The position numbers and the translations under genes are program-made. Below are positions 1-12,860 of a stretch of 64,000 nt of DNA, in pieces. The notes beneath the pieces were generated by a model. The model ran no database searches and was not told where the DNA came from. It saw only the letters and a list, made by a program, of their open reading frames with translations. Position 1 is the first letter of the stretch, and every line of letters begins with the position of its first letter. The stretch comes from Agrocybe praecox (Eukaryota > Basidiomycota > Agaricomycetes > Agaricales > Agrocybaceae): NCBI GenBank assembly GCA_964017145.1, contig OZ024851.1, forward strand, positions 124,001 through 188,000, written 5' to 3'.

Positions 1-1168
1 GCTAATGAGGAGGATGGATGTGATATCGAAGCCTTTCGGCTGAACGAAGGATGCGACAATGTTCGAGTCGGTGTAGTTGGAGACGAAACGGATGCAGGAG
101 GGGTAGATGGAACTGCTGAGGATGATAGGTGGAGCGGGTGCTTAGCATACCATCTAATGTCGTTTTAGGATTAAATACCCCATTGTGCGACAAACGATCA
201 AATAATCAGGACGTACCTCGCCCATCCACCACTTTCCCCTCCTCGAATTGCCCCAATCCATGGCTGTCCAACTCCTAGCTTACCGCCAGTCCAAATGATT
301 TCGAAGGGGAGTTTGATTCCAAGATAAAAGGTGAGCAAAGAGAGGAAGTGTATGGTGTGTGTTACGACCGCATTGATGTGGTCAGGCGGGTATCCTAGAA
401 TCATCGTAAAGATACATGATGAATGCAATATAACGAGTACAACACGCACGTCTCATGTCCCCAGGGACAGGAAGAATAAGATCTCCTATCGTCCATTCAC
501 CCTTTGTACCAGCCTTCCCTCCAATTGGAGGTCTCCCGCCAACTTCGACGACATTAAAGACTTCCACTAACTCCTGAACAAGGCCAGAACGTGCACGAGC
601 GATTGTGGACGATAAAACTGTCAGCACTTCTGTGTCTTTCGAAGGGTTATTCGGGCTTGGTGAAGGCGAGAAAGAGAAATATGAAGCTATAGCTTGAAAA
701 TTTGACGATGTGGGGGGTGTAGTTTGTAATTTGGCAGTTGAAATGGTGCGTCGACGGGACGCTATGGTTTCGCGCAGACCTCGCAGACGATCTCTTTCTG
801 GATTTCAAACTTAAATCACAAGTGTTTGATAAATTAATAGGGAAACGCACTTTTCTCATTTTCCTTTCTCAACTTGGCTAATCCCGCTTGCAGCTCTTCC
901 ACGCTTCTTTGGCATGTGGCTAGGTTACCACGAACTAGCCTGGCAGGTATCATCGTTTCCTCCAACGCTTTGCGTGATTTTACAATATGATCATCTCTAT
1001 CTAAAGCGTAGTGTTGAGTTTGCTGGCTATAATCATTGATACTGTAAAGCGATATCAGTTGAAGAGTGGTTCCGTATCAAAGGATGTGCAGGTATGTACA
1101 TACTGCGTTTTTAGGCAACTTTCGCAGAAGAATTGACGCTGTTTGAGTTCACATATCTTGCAATCCAT
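1..1168 (-). CDS. Atg14/UVRAG-like autophagy subunit (partial, 3' end off window)
   Basis: Likely the Atg14/Vps38-UVRAG subunit of the class III PI3-kinase complex, which acts on autophagosome or endosome membranes. Five exons fit in phase: 1104-1168, 851-1026, 450-797, 217-394 and <1-153. The start is ATG at 1168. The first exon encodes a CxxC pair (MDCKICELKQRQFFCESC), a zinc-ribbon-like N-terminus. Exon 2 encodes a charged helical stretch (RSVEELQAGLAKLRKENEK) expected to be coiled coil. Exons 3-4 carry conserved core motifs, including GGRPPIGGKAGTKGEWTIGD, YPPDHINAVVTHTIHFL, FYLGIKLPFEIIWTGGKLGV and PWIGAIRGGESGGW. Exon 5 continues with HPLHLSSSAVPSTPP and a Ser/Pro-rich tail. No stop or frameshift is seen, so the gene looks functional. 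The C-terminal part lies left of the window. Whether it is the Atg14 or the UVRAG paralogue cannot be decided from this part. Confidence 0.85.
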
Positions 1169-2004
1169 AGATTTGCAAAGTTATATGTATGAATGAGCCG
1201 GGGGTTTCTGAGACGGTGGTGGTACAATAGCGCTCGAGCACTGACGTGATTCAGAACCAGAACCAGAGCCTCCTTATCGGGATTCGGCCCGCTGCAGCTC
1301 CATAATAGAAAGCCGAATGGGTTGCCGACATCGAAAAGGGCGGGCTTACCATACTTGGGAAGGCCGCAATACCTGAATTCCTTAGCCAGGGTGCTTGCGT
1401 TTAGTGCTTAAGCGCTTACCCTCTGGCGCACTTTCTACCCTCGTCATATTTAGGAAGGTTCGATCATTTTTTATAATAAATGTATTACCTGAGTCAATGC
1501 GTAAGTTTTTTTGTCTTACAGTTTTCCTAGAGCCATTTCGGCGAGGGGTCGCGATCCCGACTCGGTTATTCTTAGGTGAATACAATCGTCGGACTACTAT
1601 CTTATTGCGCATATCGAATCCTATGTGAGAATTCAAAAAAAAAAAAACGATCTATAGCTCCGCTCGACGTGTAAGGGGAGGGGGGGGGGGGGGGGGGGGG
1701 CGGCCGAAAAACGCATGGAATATGTTATTGCACGAAATTTGATAGCAATGGTCGGCATGAAATACCATCATTGCCAAGAATTCACAAGCAATTGGTATGT
1801 ATCTACCCCAGTGTCAATCATTGACCTGGGTCTGAAAAACCTTTCTTTTTTGGATTTTCCTTCGTCACTATGCAATCGGTCCAACAGAAAAATGTCATGT
1901 ATACTCCGGTCCAGACTTGCCCAATAAACGTAACATTACAGGTAAAATAACCATCCGAGACATTAAAATCCTACTACAAAAATAACATTAAATTGTCCCC
2001 ACAA
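1169..2004. other. Intergenic stretch with a 21-G homopolymer
   Basis: No gene is recognised between the divergent start at 1168 and the DUF6534 stop at 2005. It holds a run of 21 G at 1680-1700, which is prone to assembly length error. The small open frames at 1382-1636 lack recognisable motifs. Confidence 0.5.
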
Positions 2005-3476
2005 TCATACCAAATATGCTTTTGGTACGGGTGCATCCCCAATAGCAGAGTCGCTTCCGCCAGGAAAAACGACCTGCTCCCTTGTCACCTTTACTCCCGG
2101 GCTCATCTCGTACCCTAAGTTATTCAAGGTTGCAGTGTCCGTGTGGCCATTGGTAGCATTAAGTCGCTTCTGAGTCAGTGTGAAGCGACCTCTCGAGGTA
2201 GAAGTACTGTATGCAGTATCGTTCATCGAGGAGGAGGTCTCCATGCCGATCTTCATTCTACTATTCAGCACGACCATCATCGAATTTGAGTAGAACTTGG
2301 CGATTGTTTCCGAGGGCGCCAGGTAGAATGGACCTTTCGTGGGTACCGATGAGAGGAACAAGTTGATAATTGCTACCGCGGCTGGTAGAAGATGTGTCAC
2401 TGAGAGAAAATACGATTCATATGGTGAGAAGTAAATACCAGTAATAGTTCCTGTTTCGATAACCAGGACGACTACTCTCTTGAGAAGAACATGAGTCGAA
2501 GCCATCGTTTGAGACCCTCTGCGCCATAGCTTTGGAAATCTGTCAGTGACTTATTGACGAGGTATAACATGTAAAACCTACATAGTAGGTCATGCAAACG
2601 GAGATAATTATGTCGCAGACTGCCCCTCCCCCATTCCATATCTATTTCGATGCAGTCAGATAGAGGTAATAACGCGACGATAATCTACTTACGCCTGCCG
2701 CAATGGTGTAAGTACGGCCAAGTAACTTGCTGAAGAGGACGGCTTTCTTCAACACAATTCCAGCCGCAATAGCTCCAGCCAGTTGTACGAGGGCAAGCTA
2801 ACCGAAAGTCAGCGAAATTAAAAAAAATATTAAAAAGACTAATTCAATGACTCACTAGAAATATTAAACCAGCAACCCAGTATGAGCGCGCAAGAACACT
2901 TATTCTATAAGCGTAAAATGCCTCAGCGACAAATGCCACTATTGATTGTAAGTACAGTGATATTATCATCCGACGAGCACCGTAAATATCTTACCTATAC
3001 CACTGATCATTGGCACCTCGAACCAAGCGAGGCCCACCTTATTAAACTGCGAAAAGTCCCCATAGCCAGAGCCAAAGACCGTGAAGGCTGAATGCGTTAA
3101 CATCCCAGTCTGAACGAGCTCGAGTGCGTAGACGCCATAAACAAGAGCCTTGTTTCTCATTGGATCTTTGGGGAATGCAAGATAGTATAGATCTGGTAAT
3201 TATGATCAGTCAGTAAGCCAGCCCTTTTTTACTAAGGTAAAGCGAATATCCTTACAAACTTGTACTGTTAGCGCGCCAAAGAGCCCATAGTGGAACAGGA
3301 AACCGATAATCTATGCTCTGTATTAGAAAAGAGTACAGACCACTTTCGAACAAACTGCTCCGCTTACACGAGGTCCCGTTCTAAATGTCAAGTCTGCATT
3401 AGAAATTTGTGTTACTTCAACAGGTTATCGGCTATACGCACATTAAAGCGATGCCAGGCGGGATGGCGCTGTCCAT
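2005..3476 (-). CDS. DUF6534 multi-pass membrane protein
   Basis: An intact member of the Agaricomycete DUF6534 family: predicted seven-helix, plasma-membrane-like proteins of unknown function. The exons join cleanly. ATG is at 3476 (MDSAIPPGIAL), then comes a 13-nt microexon encoding TGPR. The following exons encode IIGFLFHYGLFGALTVQ, YLYYLAFPKDPMRNKALVYG, VAFVAEAFYAYRISVLARSY, LALVQLAGAIAAGIVLKKAV and IWNGGGAVCDIIISVCMTYY. A long last exon at 2005-2540 includes VVLVIETGTITGIYF and KFYSNSMMVVLNSRM. These match the family layout in order: a helix with Q-Y-L-Y-Y, a GGxAVCDxxIxxCMTYY helix, and the closing YSNSxxxxLNSR motif. The tail is Ser/Thr-rich and presumably cytosolic. Introns are about 50-110 nt. 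No lesion is seen. The family is related to DUF6533, which is tandemly present at 14.6-18 kb. Confidence 0.85.
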
Positions 3477-6400
3477 GTTAGCCTCTAAGCGCTTTAACTT
3501 GAGCTGGATGGTTAAAGCTGAATGTTGAATCGTCCGAGGGCGAATGAGAAGGGGAAGACCAGTAATTCGGCACTGCGTAAAGTTCTCAGTACTTATCTGA
3601 GAAGCCCTCAGATCCAATTTGGTACAACTTTATCCACCCTATACACGGATCTCCGAGTTAGTATTTCCATTCAAATGATCTTCAAATATAGGACTGTCAA
3701 ACCGTTCATCAAGCCCTCCCGAGCGGTTTCTCATGATCGTAAGCCATATATCATGTTTTTTACCTCTTCTTCGAGGTTTCGACGCAACGAAGCTATATCA
3801 ATCCAGCGTACCTGGACAGGGAGCGAAGGACAATCGATGATCGATGAGAAATGCTACGTCCAAGACATAATTGTCCCGTCGGCGGGCCCATCATCGTGCG
3901 CCACCGTATATGTCTCGACGTAGCAGTAAAAATACAGACCAATGCGAGCTACCAGGGCACGCGGTGCGTTTTCGGATATTTCCTGAAGGTTTTCGTATAG
4001 GAGAACGATCGTGGGAACGGGCATGCATGGCACGAAAAAGCTAGTGGAACTACTAGGGGTAAAAACATCAGTTTCACGACGCACTTTCAAGACAACAAGT
4101 TTGTAGGTTGGAGTATGCTAGACTCTTACATTGTTTTCAAATAAATCTAATGAGTACTATTTTAATTGATTTAGATATTAGCTAATACGCATATCCGGTT
4201 CCCCGAGATCGCATCAACACATCATCGTCTCACGCAGGTACGTGAAACTGCTGGCGCTGGGGTTTGGGATGTTAATGAGCAAGTTGGGAGACATTTCCGA
4301 ATGCTAAGCGATAAAATTTGCAAGGGAGGTTTGTCTTTACATCTTTTCAATATGAGAAGCAATATTTCAATCCTTACAGAGAAAGTACAAGGTCGACAGC
4401 TATGAACACGACGTATTCGGACCGTTGGCCGCTATATATAACATGTCATGTCAGGCTGGGCTTGAAATTCTGGATGCTTCTGATGTGAATCACGAGGTTG
4501 CTAACTAGCAGTTCTAAATATTGTTAAGCGTCCAAAGCTTCTGTGATTGATTGATGATGAGAAATCCATAAAGACCGTCAAGCGTGGTATGGACGGTGTA
4601 GGAGGAAAACGTTTAGCCTTCTCCAACAGTGATTTGCTCAACGGCATCATTGTTGTGTGAATTACAAGTCCGTCGTGCATCATTTTCTATTGTTGTCTCC
4701 TATTTCTCATAGGTGGCCCAGATAAAAGGGTTGCCATATTACTGGCATTCGGTGGGTCGAAGTCAAAGCCATGTCACTGAGTATACACGCGATTCGCGCA
4801 AGACGAGCAGGGAACCTTATGATGATTAAATGTACAAGCTGGAACCTCAACAACCCGCGCACAAATCATCGGCAACATCCCAGGGGAAAGTGTCGTGATG
4901 TAGAATACCTACCGTTGACGTTATGTCTAAAATTTAAAGTATGGGAATCGACTGTTCGGCCATAGGAAGATAAGGATAAGATAACTACTCGTCAATGTTT
5001 CTATCATGACATATACCAAGTGTATAGAGAAGAAACGGTCATATTCAAGCGAATCTCCGCGTTAAACTAAGGGGGCGGGATCAAGAGAAGATTCTTTGAT
5101 ACCGCATGATAGCGAACTTAACCTCGTGGGACTCGGACTGCCCATGATTTGGGACGCAATAGCTTACCATACCAGGTGAGCGACGACCCCCTAACGTTGT
5201 AAAAACCCAAAGGAGGCTCGGCATGGATACAACAACTTATCTTTGAGATCACTCGAGCCTGGAATCCATATTATCACAAGCTATGCCTCAAAGCATATAT
5301 TCTTGAGCAGATACGTAATCTTGTATATTATCTCAGTTTTCTCGTAGGTACTACTCTATGTATTTGATAGCGAAAATGAAATGACCACCGGTATAACCGA
5401 GATCACGACATACATACTGCATTTAATTCGATTTCTTCACTGCGCCCTGTGAAAATTCCGTGTTTTTATTTTGGGTGGTATGCAGTACTAGTGCGAAATC
5501 GACAGTTACATAACCGGGCACGTATGTGTGCCAGGCACCGCCCGCAGGGCCATTCCCAGCTTATTATACATAGTCGGCATGTGCTGCATTCATTACCATA
5601 TATAGGTTACATAAATAGAACGGCATTATTTATAGTCAAGACTTAATATACGTATTCGGGCATCGGGTCACAGAAATCAGCCCCAGATATAAGAATAAAT
5701 ATACATGGATACAAGTGAGCACATGCGACGTCAAAAAAAAAAAGTTTTGGGAAACCCCTGCACGAGTAGTGTACATACCGGTTCGGATAATAAAAATATG
5801 TTTTCTAATCCAGACATATTTATTATGTTATGTTTTTTATATGTTTTTTCCTCTCTACTACCGTAGGCCGAAACGAAGTTTGTAAATGGGCCTCACCCGG
5901 GAAGCCCAGCCCCACTCTTGTAAGAAGATTTTGTTATTTTACAAAGGTAGAAAATTTTGACCAAGACGATTTGTACATGTTACCATAAAAGGTAGCACGC
6001 ACGTATGTACGGTAAGGAGGCAGTGCAGTGACGTAGGACCGAAGCGGAGTCAGAAAGGTGTTACCATAAAGGGTAAACCATGTGTATGACAAAACCTGGA
6101 CTAAGAGTCCAGGCACACCTGTCCCACGTGTTGACTCTCGGCCTCGGTCCTGAGCATGGCGAAGCTGCCACTTTCCGTGTGAAACAAACTTTTGGACACA
6201 CCTTGGCAAAATATTCACAGCATAGGAGGAGTATACTACAAAATTCAAATATCTCGGAATATGATTCAAAAGACGAACGCCCACGTACTGCCACAAAATT
6301 GGAGGTGCTATCGGCAATTTTGACCGAGTCGTCTTACAACTCAAAATCGCCATTTTCAGGGTCGGGTACAGTATTGGTTGCTTATGTAATTATTTTCCGG

Positions 6401-6514
6401 AAAACATTCGAGTTGTTCCATTTCTGTCACGACTCAGTACTCACCGACAGCGCCAACTCCCTCTTCGATGCGACGCAGTGCGCGCAAACTACTTCAAACT
6501 CTCGCCTTTGCATA
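3477..6514. other. Unassigned stretch between DUF6534 and NACHT genes
   Basis: I recognise no gene in these three kilobases. The longest frames (3522-3923 plus, 3854-4090 minus, 5934-6353 minus, and 6080-6514 upstream of the NACHT start) show no family motif and overlap each other on opposite strands. The frame from 6080 is continuous with the NACHT start at 6515, so a longer N-terminus is possible but unsupported. Confidence 0.4.
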
Positions 6515-9097
6515 ATGACTCTTCCTTTAGATCCTGTGCCTATACCAAATTCCTCCATGTCCCTGATTACCTCGGAGAAGATTACCATTACCGGAGGCCA
6601 GTTTACACAATTTGTTGGGGCGCATCCACCAGCATCTCATGGTAGCAAGGGTGAGTGACTTCGGACGATTGGACCAGTCGCAAACTAAGGAATAATTGCA
6701 GCACCCTTCGACATACTCAAGGATGCAGTTGCACCTTCTGCCTTTCACAACTCTGCTGATCGCTACGACGCACTCAAATGTCATGAGAATACACGCGTTG
6801 CAGTCCTGGAAAAAATCATGATCTAGATTCTAGGACAAGATGACGAAACGAGGGATAAGTGCCTTATGTGGCTCACAGGGGCGGCTGGAGCAGGCAAGTC
6901 GTCTGTCGCCCAAAGCATTATCGCTTTATGCACCCCACAGAAACTTGTTATTGCGAGTTTCTTCTTCAATAGATCCGATGGAACCCGAAATCACGGAAGA
7001 AGTCTTGTTGCAACACTTGCCTACCAAATATACTTCTCGATCCCGGGCACGCAGCAAGAAATCTGTTCTTCCATCAATAATGACCCACTCATTTTCACTC
7101 GAGCCCTGGAGCATCAATTCGAAACCCTCATCGTTCATCCGTTACGCAACTCCTTCGAACATGTGAGAAACTCTGACTTGGAATATCGTCGCGCAATTGT
7201 TATCGACGGGTTGGACGAATGCATTGATCGGACAACGCAGAAGCGAATAGTGGAAATGTTTACTTACTTCAGGCTTCCTATCATGATCTTGCTTGCGAGC
7301 CGCCCAGAGCACGATATCAAAACCGTCTTTACCTCGAACGGAATGAGTGATGGCCTAGCGCGTCTTGTACTTGATGATGAATACAAACCAGACGACGATA
7401 TCTTATCCTTTCTCCAGGACAGTTTCGACGAGATCAAGCGGTCACATCCATTTCGGAGCAGTCTTCCGCTGTCGTGGCCGACTCCCAATGTCCTCAAACA
7501 CTTGGTCAGGAAATCATCTGGTCAATTCATCTATGCAGCAACCGTAGTACGTTATGCTCGATCTATCCGACACCAGCCTGATCAGCGACTTCGTCTTGCC
7601 CTCGACCCCCAACCTGCACATGGTGACATGCCGTTTGTCGAGCTGGATGGCTTATACAGAACAATTCTCTCGTCAGTGGAGAGCACGGAAAAGGTTCTCT
7701 ATGCCCTGGGAATCTGCATCGCTATACTAGAATCAAATATGGGTTTTCAACTGGAAAGTCATCTAATCGAGCGACTCCTCTTCATGGAAAAAGGACAGCT
7801 CGAGATGGTATTTTGTGACCTCGGATCTATAGTTTCCTTCTCGGAGAATCCATGGCCGACAGGAGGCATGAAGATTGTCAATTTTCTCCATGCATCTTTC
7901 CAGGATTTTCTCGTCGACATGGTGAGGTCCAAGGAGTATTTCATTGATATCAGTAGCTATAAGTCGCTACTTGTGGCTAGATTACTTTACTTCCTACAGC
8001 AGGGTAAGCTTCCGTCTTCCTCCTACTTGTCATAAACTACTTAGCCGAATTATATCGCAGATTGGCCCGATTACTGGAAACTTCTTCGACTATTCTCTAT
8101 ATGTTCTGAAGAATGCAACATTACGCCAGGAATAATCGATCAAATTACTCGTTTCGCTCTTTGCGACCTTCTTAACAAAGCAATGAACCATATCCCAATT
8201 CTACCTTCGTATGACATTTCCCAAAATAACACGCCGCTTGGAGGTAGATGGAGGGATGTAGTGGAACAATTTCTCATTCCATTTCTCAGGCTCCTAACGC
8301 GCATTGTAAGAGAATTTTTTTAAAACCCTTCATCAGTAATCATAAATATCCTTTAGGTACGGGAAGAAACCTCTCTGATCGATGTTCTGAAAAAACACGA
8401 AGAGGCACTTGACTCGTTTTACCGATCTCATATGGATCACTATTACCAAAACGATACATCTGCATCGTTTATTTCGCTTTTTTGCTATGCAGGAATCAGT
8501 GATCTCGTTCCTATGATCGAGCAAGGTCATGACAGCCCCCATGGATACGACGCGAAGGTATATAGAAGCCGAACACACAAACTATACCACCGAACACTCT
8601 ATATCGACGTCCTTAGCTTGCAGACATCATTTATTGCGGGGGACTATGTTGACCAGTATCTTCAACATATAACCAGCTTCCTTCGGGACCCAGCTCGCTC
8701 AGGAGAGTATACCGTGGGCCCTGCCACCTTTGCTAAGGTGGCCCTGCATTGCATCCGAGAACTAGAAGATTGGAGGCTCTGGTGGACTGTTCATAGAGAG
8801 CACGACGAGAAATTTTTGTCAGACCAAATTTCATTCGACGACGGGATATGGTCCTGGAAGGTCCCACCGGGAGAGCATGGCGAAGCCGAACAGTCTGTTT
8901 TTCTGTTGCTAGGATATATCGCATTTTTCCTGCCCCGTTCTGGAGAATACGCGCAGCTCAATCAAATTTGTCACGATGAAGGCATTTCTACGACATTCGA
9001 ACAGCTTAGTACTCGTTTCCCAATACGTAGTCGCCTTGCTATTGAGGCTATGAAGACATATGTAGATAGGGTGGTATCAACGCGCATGGAAATTTAA
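6515..9097 (+). pseudogene. NACHT NTPase (NLR-like) with in-frame amber before the P-loop
   Basis: A NACHT-type STAND NTPase of the Agaricomycete class that begins with a short 'TI-GG-F-Q' motif (here ITITGGQFTQF). The exons 6515-6650, 6702-8003, 8061-8305 and 8357-9097 join in phase with 51-57-nt introns. After the first intron the protein reads PFDILKDAVAPSAFHNSADR and then HENTRVAVLEKIM, the usual linker. The NTPase follows: Walker A WLTGAAGAGKSSVAQ, Walker B RRAIVIDGLDEC and the sensor-like LLASRPEHDI. A long helical C-terminus follows, with no WD40, TPR or ankyrin repeats. At 6824-6826 the frame has TAG where the family normally has Trp (KIM-W-I), so a full-length product needs readthrough. 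ATG at 6866 could restart just before the P-loop and give a shorter ATPase. Everything downstream is open, which suggests a recent lesion, a sequencing error or a functional short form. Confidence 0.8.
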
Positions 9098-10280
9098 ATG
9101 GGTTCGTCATGATTCGTGCTCTTTTTCTGTCCCTTCAGCAAAATAATTATAACCTAGAAGTTGGAGTCCTTATTTCGGCGCATAGTATATACTCGCTGTT
9201 CGCAGCCCACGGCTTGTGAGTGTCCCACTATTATAGTGGCTAGCTCATCATTATATTTGTATTGTGCATATCTTGAAAACTCACAAATCGGTCAAAAATG
9301 AGTGCTTAACTGGAATAAGAGAACCTGTTTAGGGATTGGCGGTACGTGGCATAAATAAAACCGGTACGTGTGGAACTCTGGGCGTTAGACGTATGACGGT
9401 GTCATGATTGATACTGTTCCGCATCTCTTTCAGGTCTTTTGTATACGTTCTGAATAGCTTGCACATTGCGCTTTGGTCGCGACTTTGCAGGAAATATTTA
9501 GCATGAGCCTGATACAATGATATCATAAATCGTTGAGCAGTACCAAGTCTGGTCTATCTAATGTGTCGTCGCTTTTTTATATAGCAAATACGGGCTGTCG
9601 GGGTAGCATATAACTTGATCAACATCCATGCGACGAGATTATCCAACCAGTTTTAGAAGAGAGCAGGAGCAGTCTAAGTCATACAGTTCACGCGCTCAAC
9701 GACGACGGCCGTATCATTATTTTTCCCGGAGATGTTGTACCACCGTCACGTATTTACTTACATGTACTACTTCTCATTTATTTTCATGGAGCTCCAAATC
9801 GTACATTGCCTAACAGCCGGGGACTTGTAATTTTTAAGAACTTGGGATACCTCGATCGATTAATGTTAACACCGGGGAGGTGGGTCATCCTAAAGTTATG
9901 AATGGGCGCTAACTAATTCCCGTCCCCTTTATCGTCTACGTATTTTTGAACTATTCCCTATTTTATCGAGAGTTATTTGAATCGTGGATATAGACATAAA
10001 ATTCCATGAATGAACTCAATATTTGGTCATCAGCGTTAGAACTTAGAGAATCGCACAAGTTCGTAAATTGTGCCTAGTTGTCTAAGTTCAGATACTTGTG
10101 ACGCTTGCTGGAGACATATAGTCGGGCTCGGAATGGGGAATATGGGAGCTGAAACACGTCAAACAGCCTTGCAAGGTAGCAGCTGTGAGTAGCGCTCAAG
10201 TAAATTAATCATGTTCTTGGATATTCGGCTATGCGCGCCGTGGGGACGGCTCCATGCTATCTAATCTAATCTGACCAAGC
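9098..10280. other. Intergenic, nothing recognised
   Basis: AT-rich sequence without a convincing frame or repeat. Two short frames near 9329-9526 (minus) and 9628-9813 (plus) lack motifs. Confidence 0.4.
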
Positions 10281-10722
10281 CAGATGCACCGCCACGCTAC
10301 CACCACCAGCGCCGTCGATCGATCAACGTTCAACGTCCAACCACTATCTTTTCAACATTGTCAACTTTTATTCATCTGGTCCTCTGGTCCTCTCCCATTT
10401 CGCTTTCAATCCTCTATCTTCATCTGTTATCATGCTTGCATTTCGTTCGTGCTGCCAGCCTGTGCACACTGCCGTCGCATCACTCAACAACGTTGAGAGT
10501 GACATTCGCTGGGGTTTGCGTCAGGGGAGAGAATGCATGGACGATGTTAAGATGCCGCTAGGAAGAGGTCGGAAAAGATATTTTTGTCACTAGTTGCTCG
10601 ACTTTGAAGGATAGCGTATATTTAGCAAGGTTCGTAGTGTGTTAATATCGTCGTCTCATGCAGTACTAAACCTTCATTCAACACTAGCAATTATCAATTC
10701 AAAAACATAAGCGCCGCCGCTC

Positions 10723-12860
10723 TTGGCTTGCCTGAGTACGAATCGCAGAGCCAGAAGCCACAAGAAACGCCAGAGGAGGGACAGCGTCGCGATCGTCATG
10801 GCCGCCAACCTTGTGCAGCTTCTTTTTGGAAGCGAAGAATGGAGAGGAGCTCGTGCAGTTTCGGATTTGGAGCGCTACAATCGTGTTAACAACACCGACG
10901 ACTTGATGTCGGGCGTGAACATCACCTTGAAGGGCCCTGCTGACTTTTCCGCTTCGGTCACGATCAAGTTTGACGCGGACGAGCCATTCGTCCCATCTTC
11001 CGCCCCCACCAATGCACTCGCACCATGCTTATAGTCGGCTCGACTCAAGCAGCGACTTGGGCTCCTTGCTGCCTCGAGCCTCCGCGACAACGCCGACAAC
11101 GCCTCCACCTCTTCCTCTCGCAACCCTTGTTTGTCAAAGCGGCAACGGAGTGCATTGGACAGTATGGATCCAGGATGGTGCACCCCAGCGCGCGACATTA
11201 TGGCTTCTCAAGGACCTCTTTACCTTACCAAACATTCCCAGCCAGCGCGATTCAACAGGCGGGTCCTGGGCCTGATACCCTGCACGGTGGTGGTGGTCCG
11301 TATGGCCAGCATAACCCAAACTATACCCCGATGTTCTCAGTTGGTGGACAGGCGTCGCCACTACCGAGCTTTATCCCCCTCCATCCGCCCCATCATGCGC
11401 ATTACGACCCATATAGACCAGCAAACGTGTCTTCGAGGAGCTGCAGCCCACCATATGCGCCCGCACCCCGCAATGGGTCCAGCGGATCACATGGACTCGG
11501 ATAGGGTGGAGGTCCAGGAGGCAGGTACGACGATGGGCCTGCGTATGACCTATACTTGATGTATGTGTCACATCCCCCATACCCATACCCATGCTCATCC
11601 TACGCCCTCGCCACCATCTCCAGGTGCGATGCAGCGAGGACTGTTTGCGGCCTTTTTGGAGCCAGATGAGAGGAGTAGGCAGTCGGAAGCATATGCTGCT
11701 GCTGCTTCTGCGGGTGGTGGGTCGAGGCTTGGAAGGCCTGCAGGTGCCGGAGGTGGAGCTGGGTTAGAGTGGTCTTCGCATGGACAATCAGACCCATGAG
11801 ATGATTGTGTCGCCGCCGCCGCATGGGCATGGCAATTCGGGAAGAGGTAGTCACGGTATTTGTTTTTTCCTTTCCTCTCTTTTTGGTTTTCAAATTTTCA
11901 TTTGTCTGTCGTTTGCGCTACGATTTTCTTCTTGACGGACTTTCTTTTCGTACACATTCCCCCCTTTTAGTTCCTTCTTTTTCCTATGTTTTCAAAACCC
12001 CTGTCGCGTTCGCCTCGTACCGTTCGACTTTTATTTTATTTTATTCTATGTTTTTTTTTAAAAAAAATCAAGAAACAACTAAACTAAAACTAATTCAACT
12101 TCTATCTCCTCTCACCTCCTTCTAGGTCCCGAACCTTCTTCTGAAACGAGCTGGTTCGGCATCTTCTCTGGGCCATCGAACAACAACCCGAATCCGAATC
12201 CAGCAGCCGTTCTTGCAGCCGTAGCTGCATCATCTACGAACCGCGGTCCTGGGTCTATCGCAGGGTCGGTCACGAGTGGGCCAAGGCTTGGTACAACCAG
12301 CGGTGGTGGTGGTAATTCGACGAGCACGAGTATGTCTTGGGAACGTGGGGCTGGTAGAAATGCCAATGGACATTCTGGGCCGCATCTCTTTGGAGGTGCG
12401 AGTGCAGGTGGTGGTTTGCCAGGAGGAAATAGTGAGAAGAGCTCTGCAGGTATCAAAGAAGGAACGTCGAGGAAGAATTCGAAGGAAGTTGCGGTTGAGG
12501 GTGGACCTTTGGGCTCGGGGACAAGTTCTAAGAAGACGAGTGAGAGCCCAACGGGATCAACACTCGCAACAACGACAACGACGAAGACAACGTCACCGGC
12601 ATCATCGTCTAAAGAAAAGCCAGGTTGCCAAACAGCAAGGATAGCGTTAAAGCAGAAGCAACGTCCACCTCGGTGCCGACACAGCCACAATCACTTGCGA
12701 ACGCAAATGCACAGGGGGAAAACCAGACTCAAGACGTCGATATGAGCGGTCCAGGGGCTTCAGAAGGGACATATTTGACTGCTCCTGCTGCTCCTGCTCC
12801 TGAAGGTGGTGGGGCTGGGCAAGAGTTGGCCAGCACGAGGGGAGGCGCAACCGTCAGGTA
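10723..12860 (+). pseudogene. Possible decayed coding region, Pro/Gly/Ser-rich
   Basis: The plus strand has coding-like, GC-richer composition in several frames. Examples are LMSGVNITLKGPADFSASVT near 10905, a His/Pro/Gly-rich stretch at 11270-11500, Ala/Gly-rich segments at 11630-11790, and Ser/Thr/Gly-rich GTSSKKTSESPTGSTLATT near 12525. They are separated by stops and frame changes and by a T-rich stretch at 11870-12110 that could be an intron. I recognise no family. It could be a multi-exon gene for a disordered protein or its decayed copy. Confidence 0.3.
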
